Source: an uncultured Winogradskyella sp. (GTDB lineage Bacteria > Bacteroidota > Bacteroidia > Flavobacteriales > Flavobacteriaceae). From it: DNA of 36,240 bases. The DNA is taken from contig CAJQQC010000040.1 in NCBI GenBank assembly GCA_905480385.1, positions 1 through 36,240 on the forward strand, read 5' to 3'. The notes beneath the pieces were generated by a model that had not been told where the DNA came from, searched no databases, and was given only the letters and a program-made list of their open reading frames with translations. The number at the start of each line of letters is the position of its first letter. Positions within the stretch are counted from its first letter, which is position 1. Shown here piece after piece: positions 32,834-36,240 of this stretch. The translations under genes were made by a program, and so were the position numbers.

Positions 32834-35800
32834 ATGAAAATTAAATTACTGTTGTTCGTTTTGACACTGAGCACAACCTTCCTTTGGTCTCAAAAAAATA
32901 ATTCATGGACTAATGAAGACAATACGGGAATCACTTTGTCTAAGTCCAATCATCAAAGTTTAAATAACTATAGAGTTTATAGTTTAGATACACAGGCGTT
33001 AAAATCATCACTTTTAAGCACCCCATATAGAAATAATTCAAATTCTTTTTCTAATGTTATTGTTACTTTTCCTAACCATAAAGGAAATATGATGCGCTAT
33101 AGAATTAGTGAGTCATCTACAATGCATCCAGACCTTCAAGCAAGATATCCAGAGATTAAATCGTATTTAGGTCAAGGAATTGACAGTCCAACTTCACAAA
33201 TAAGATTTAGTTTATCTCCTTATGGATTTAGCGCAATGATATTGTCACCAGAAAACGGTAATACATTCATTGAATCAAGTCAACCAGATTCAAATAATTA
33301 TGTAGTATATACTCGAGCGAATAGAGTTAATTCTAATGATGACTTTGAATGTGAGGTTACTGATCAGATGAACAAATTTTTAGAAATTGGGAATGGATTA
33401 AGAAATGCTGATGACGGAATTTTAAGAACCTTCAGATTAGCCGTTTCTACAACAGGAGAATATACTCAGTATCATGGAGGTTCAGTGTCTCAATCTCTCG
33501 CGGCTATAAATACCACTATGACGCGTGTTAATGGGCTTTTTGAAAATGATTTTAATGTTACAATGGTATTAATCCCTAATAATGATGCCATAATTTACAC
33601 CAATGGTAATACTGATCCTTATTCTAACGGAAGCTATAACAATCAAGTGCAAAACGTCCTAACCAATATTATCGGTGAAGCTAACTACGATGTGGGTCAT
33701 TTATTTGCAAGAGCTTCAGATAACGGAAATGCTGGCTGTATAGGATGTGTTTGTGTTAACGGACAAAAGGGGAGCGCATTTACCTCGCGTTCTACGCCTG
33801 AAGGCGATCCGTTTGATGTAGATTATGTTGCTCATGAATTAGGCCATCAATTTGGGGGGAACCATACATTTTCATTCAGAAATGAAGGAACTAATGCGCA
33901 TTATGAACCCGGCAGTGGTTCTACTATTATGGGTTATGCAGGTATTACAGGATCAACCGATGTGCAATCAGTGAGTGACCCTTATTTTCATTGGTATACA
34001 ATTCAGCAGGTCACTAATTATGTTAAAACAACAAGTTGTCAAGTTAATACAAATACCGGAAATTCAATTCCAACAGTAAGTGCGGGCCCTAATTTTACAA
34101 TTCCGAGAGGAACACCTTTTGTCCTCGAGGGTACAGCAAGTGACAATGACATAGGAGATATTCTCACATATTGCTGGGAACAAGCGGATGAAAATGATGC
34201 TTCAACTACTTTTCCTTCTACTAATTCCACTTCAGGCGTATCCTTCAGGTCGTTTAATCCATCAACTGATAACAAACGTTATTTCCCGCGCCTTTTAACA
34301 ATTAAAACTGGAGCTACAGCCTGGCAATGGGAGGCTATTCCAAATGTGTCTAGGACACTCAATTTTAGACTTACCGTAAGAGATAATCGCGCAGGAGGAG
34401 CCACAAATAATAGTGACGATACTAGTATAACAGTAAATGGTTCGGCCGGACCTTTTATATTAAATTCACCAAACACTAATGTGACTTGGGATGCTGGGAC
34501 AACAAGAACTGTAACATGGGATGTTGCCGGTACAACAGGTAATGGTATAAATGCTACTAATGTTGATATATTTTTATCAACGGATGGAGGTGACACATAT
34601 CCTATTACACTTGCTACAGGAGTACCAAATGATGGTTCTCATGATATTGTAGTACCTAATAATGAAGGGAATCAAAATAGGGTCATGGTTAAAGGTACAA
34701 ATAATATCTTTTTCGATATTTCTAACACCAACTTTACAATTGGTTCACCGGTTGTATGTAATGCTACCATACCTGCAGGATTAGTAGCATCAAATGTTGC
34801 AACTACAACAGCTACGATAACTTGGAATGCTGTACCTGGCGCGAGCTATGATTTAAGATTTAGAGAAGTAGGGACATCAACTTGGATAACCGAATCAGTT
34901 ACAGGAATCTCTTCTTCATTATCAGGTCTAACTGCATTGACACAATATGAAGCACAAGTAAGAAGTACGTGTTCTGGTGGTGTAACATCAGCTTACAGTG
35001 GTTTAGTAAATTTCACTACTACAGATGTCCAATTGAATTATTGTGATTCAGCAAGTACAAATGTTAATGACGAATATATCAGCAGACTTCAACTAAATAC
35101 AATTGATAATTCATCTGGAGCACAATTTTATTCAGATTTTACAAATATTTCAACTTCATTGACCAAAGGAACTCAATATTCTGTTACCATTACGCCTACT
35201 TGGACAGGTACAGTTTATAGCGAAGGATATTCCGTTTGGATTGATTATAACCGAGATGGAGATTTTTCTGATGCTGGCGAACAGGTTTTCACTCAAGCTC
35301 CGACACAGGCAACTCCTGTAAGTGGTAGCTTTACTGTACCCACAAATGCCGTTGAGAATTCTACAAGAATGCGAGTGACATTAAGCTATAACGCCAATGT
35401 TGGGCCTTGTGATTCATTTCAGTATGGAGAAGTTGAAGATTATACGATCATAATACAAGCGGCAGGTCCTGATGAAGAGGCCCCATCTTCTCCTACTGAT
35501 TTAACAGCTTCAAATACTACAGAAACCAGTACCGATTTGAATTGGACAGCTGCAACTGATAATGTTGGAGTTTCTAATTATGACGTTTATCAGGACGGTG
35601 TACAGATTGCAAATGTTATTGGTACGAGTGTACAAGTAACAGGGCTTTCTGAAAGTACTACATACAGTTTTTATGTTATTGCTAATGATGCGGCAGGTAA
35701 TAGTTCTGCACAAAGTAATATAGTTAATGAGACTACGCTTTCAGCACCAACATGTAGTGATGGCATTCAAAACGGTGATGAGACTGGAGTAGATTGTGGT

Positions 35801-36240
35801 GGCTCATCTTGTGCACCATGCGCAACATCTACTTTAAATGAAGGATTTTTTGAAACCGGATTAGATGGTTGGACAGACGGGGGTAGTGATGTGGCGAGAG
35901 TTCAAACTACAAATTCTTATGAAGGGATATGGTCTATAAGGATACGAGATAATTCAGGAACAGCGTCTTCAATGACGTCACCAACATATGATCTCTCTGA
36001 TTACGAAAGTGTTGAGATTAGCTTTTTCTATTATCCTGTTAGTATGGAGAATGGCGAGGATTTTTGGTTACAATTTAATGATGGTTCTGGGTGGACAACG
36101 GTTGCTACGTATGTAAGTGGAACAGATTTTACCAATGGCAATTTCTTTAATGATTCGGTTACCGTGACTAACTCGCAATTCTCATTTGGGCCAAGTGCAC
36201 AGTTTAGATTACGCTGTGATGCTTCAGGTAATAATGACCA
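32834..36240 (+). CDS. Secreted reprolysin-like zinc metalloprotease, multidomain (5' part, probable T9SS substrate)
   Basis: An open frame from ATG 32834 to the window edge, at least 1135 residues. Signal peptide MKIKLLLFVLTLSTTFLW-SQ, then a propeptide region (to about 200). The catalytic domain has HELGHQFGGNH (334-344), the HExxHxxGxxH zinc site, and a Met-turn STIMGYAG (Met366), as in M12B/reprolysin-like peptidases. Next come beta-sandwich regions, an Fn3 domain (about 642-735), a GEVED domain ending GEVEDYTI (about 740-870) with the metal-like loop DYNRDGDFSDAGE, a second Fn3 (about 883-970), a Cys-rich linker (CSDGIQNGDETGVDCGG) and the start of a jelly-roll-like domain (EGFFETGLDGWTDGG). 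A C-terminal T9SS sorting domain is expected beyond the window but not seen. Confidence 0.9.
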   Translation, partial: MKIKLLLFVLTLSTTFLWSQKNNSWTNEDNTGITLSKSNHQSLNNYRVYSLDTQALKSSLLSTPYRNNSNSFSNVIVTFPNHKGNMMRYRISESSTMHPDLQARYPEIKSYLGQGIDSPTSQIRFSLSPYGFSAMILSPENGNTFIESSQPDSNNYVVYTRANRVNSNDDFECEVTDQMNKFLEIGNGLRNADDGILRTFRLAVSTTGEYTQYHGGSVSQSLAAINTTMTRVNGLFENDFNVTMVLIPNNDAIIYTNGNTDPYSNGSYNNQVQNVLTNIIGEANYDVGHLFARASDNGNAGCIGCVCVNGQKGSAFTSRSTPEGDPFDVDYVAHELGHQFGGNHTFSFRNEGTNAHYEPGSGSTIMGYAGITGSTDVQSVSDPYFHWYTIQQVTNYVKTTSCQVNTNTGNSIPTVSAGPNFTIPRGTPFVLEGTASDNDIGDILTYCWEQADENDASTTFPSTNSTSGVSFRSFNPSTDNKRYFPRLLTIKTGATAWQWEAIPNVSRTLNFRLTVRDNRAGGATNNSDDTSITVNGSAGPFILNSPNTNVTWDAGTTRTVTWDVAGTTGNGINATNVDIFLSTDGGDTYPITLATGVPNDGSHDIVVPNNEGNQNRVMVKGTNNIFFDISNTNFTIGSPVVCNATIPAGLVASNVATTTATITWNAVPGASYDLRFREVGTSTWITESVTGISSSLSGLTALTQYEAQVRSTCSGGVTSAYSGLVNFTTTDVQLNYCDSASTNVNDEYISRLQLNTIDNSSGAQFYSDFTNISTSLTKGTQYSVTITPTWTGTVYSEGYSVWIDYNRDGDFSDAGEQVFTQAPTQATPVSGSFTVPTNAVENSTRMRVTLSYNANVGPCDSFQYGEVEDYTIIIQAAGPDEEAPSSPTDLTASNTTETSTDLNWTAATDNVGVSNYDVYQDGVQIANVIGTSVQVTGLSESTTYSFYVIANDAAGNSSAQSNIVNETTLSAPTCSDGIQNGDETGVDCGGSSCAPCATSTLNEGFFETGLDGWTDGGSDVARVQTTNSYEGIWSIRIRDNSGTASSMTSPTYDLSDYESVEISFFYYPVSMENGEDFWLQFNDGSGWTTVATYVSGTDFTNGNFFNDSVTVTNSQFSFGPSAQFRLRCDASGNND

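Noticed and set aside
34279..34596. A minus-strand ORF of 105 residues inside the metalloprotease gene
   Set aside because: It is a shadow of the intact protease frame, which shows clear domains throughout.
1..36240. tRNA, rRNA, CRISPR arrays, insertion sequences or phage genes
   Set aside because: I looked for cloverleaf-like segments, regular spaced repeats, transposase or integrase motifs and found none.

Overview
The window looks like chromosomal DNA from a gliding marine-type member of the Flavobacteriaceae (Bacteroidota). The evidence is AT-rich DNA, no Shine-Dalgarno-like spacers, candidate promoters of the TAnnTTTG type, a gldH gliding-motility lipoprotein, large secreted proteins with type IX secretion (T9SS) features, and lipoproteins with flavobacterial signal peptides. 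It is mostly core chromosome. I see no tRNA, rRNA, CRISPR array, insertion sequence, integrase or phage gene.

Layout: (1) 1-2990, the end of an ATP synthase operon (atpH partial, atpA, atpG) closed by a strong terminator with no atpD/atpC after it. (2) 3139-8450, a very large T9SS-sorted beta-propeller protein with a protease-associated insert and calcium-binding type 3 repeats, then two probable lipoproteins and a terminator. (3) 8486-14836, a compact envelope operon: polysaccharide flippase, dut, sugar-phosphate nucleotidyltransferase, TPR protein, DUF4292 lipoprotein, and an EnvC-like coiled-coil protein with a degenerate LytM domain. (4) 14833-16638, three minus-strand genes: small lipoprotein, acyl-CoA thioesterase, HU-CCDC81/SPOR protein. 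(5) 16739-19790, dprA and trpS tail to tail, then plsC and a bidirectional terminator. (6) 19860-22371, a minus-strand signalling operon: small lipoprotein, ECF sigma factor, and an anti-sigma-like protein that appears fused to an outer-membrane beta-barrel. (7) 22434-23834, recA and a divergent 400-base gap with a 35-codon ORF and an otherwise unexplained terminator. (8) 23877-29125, trhO, then ricT, gldH and a class A penicillin-binding protein in one tight cluster. (9) 29192-30594, scoA-scoB. (10) 30595-32833, a repeat-rich gap with a 39-codon ORF, and a duplicated-ATPase peptide ABC protein without a permease. (11) 32834 to the end, an incomplete secreted metalloprotease.

How they fit together: much of the window builds or senses the cell envelope (flippase, nucleotidyltransferase, EnvC-like, SPOR, PBP1A, GldH, PlsC, sigma/anti-sigma-barrel, T9SS cargo). 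Housekeeping genes (ATP synthase, dut, dprA, trpS, recA, trhO, scoAB) are interleaved. The most interesting candidates are the sigma/anti-sigma-barrel locus, which could link the outer membrane to transcription in one polypeptide, and two intergenic micro-ORFs, one with its own terminator-like hairpin and one with a repeat-rich, ATGA-coupled leader.
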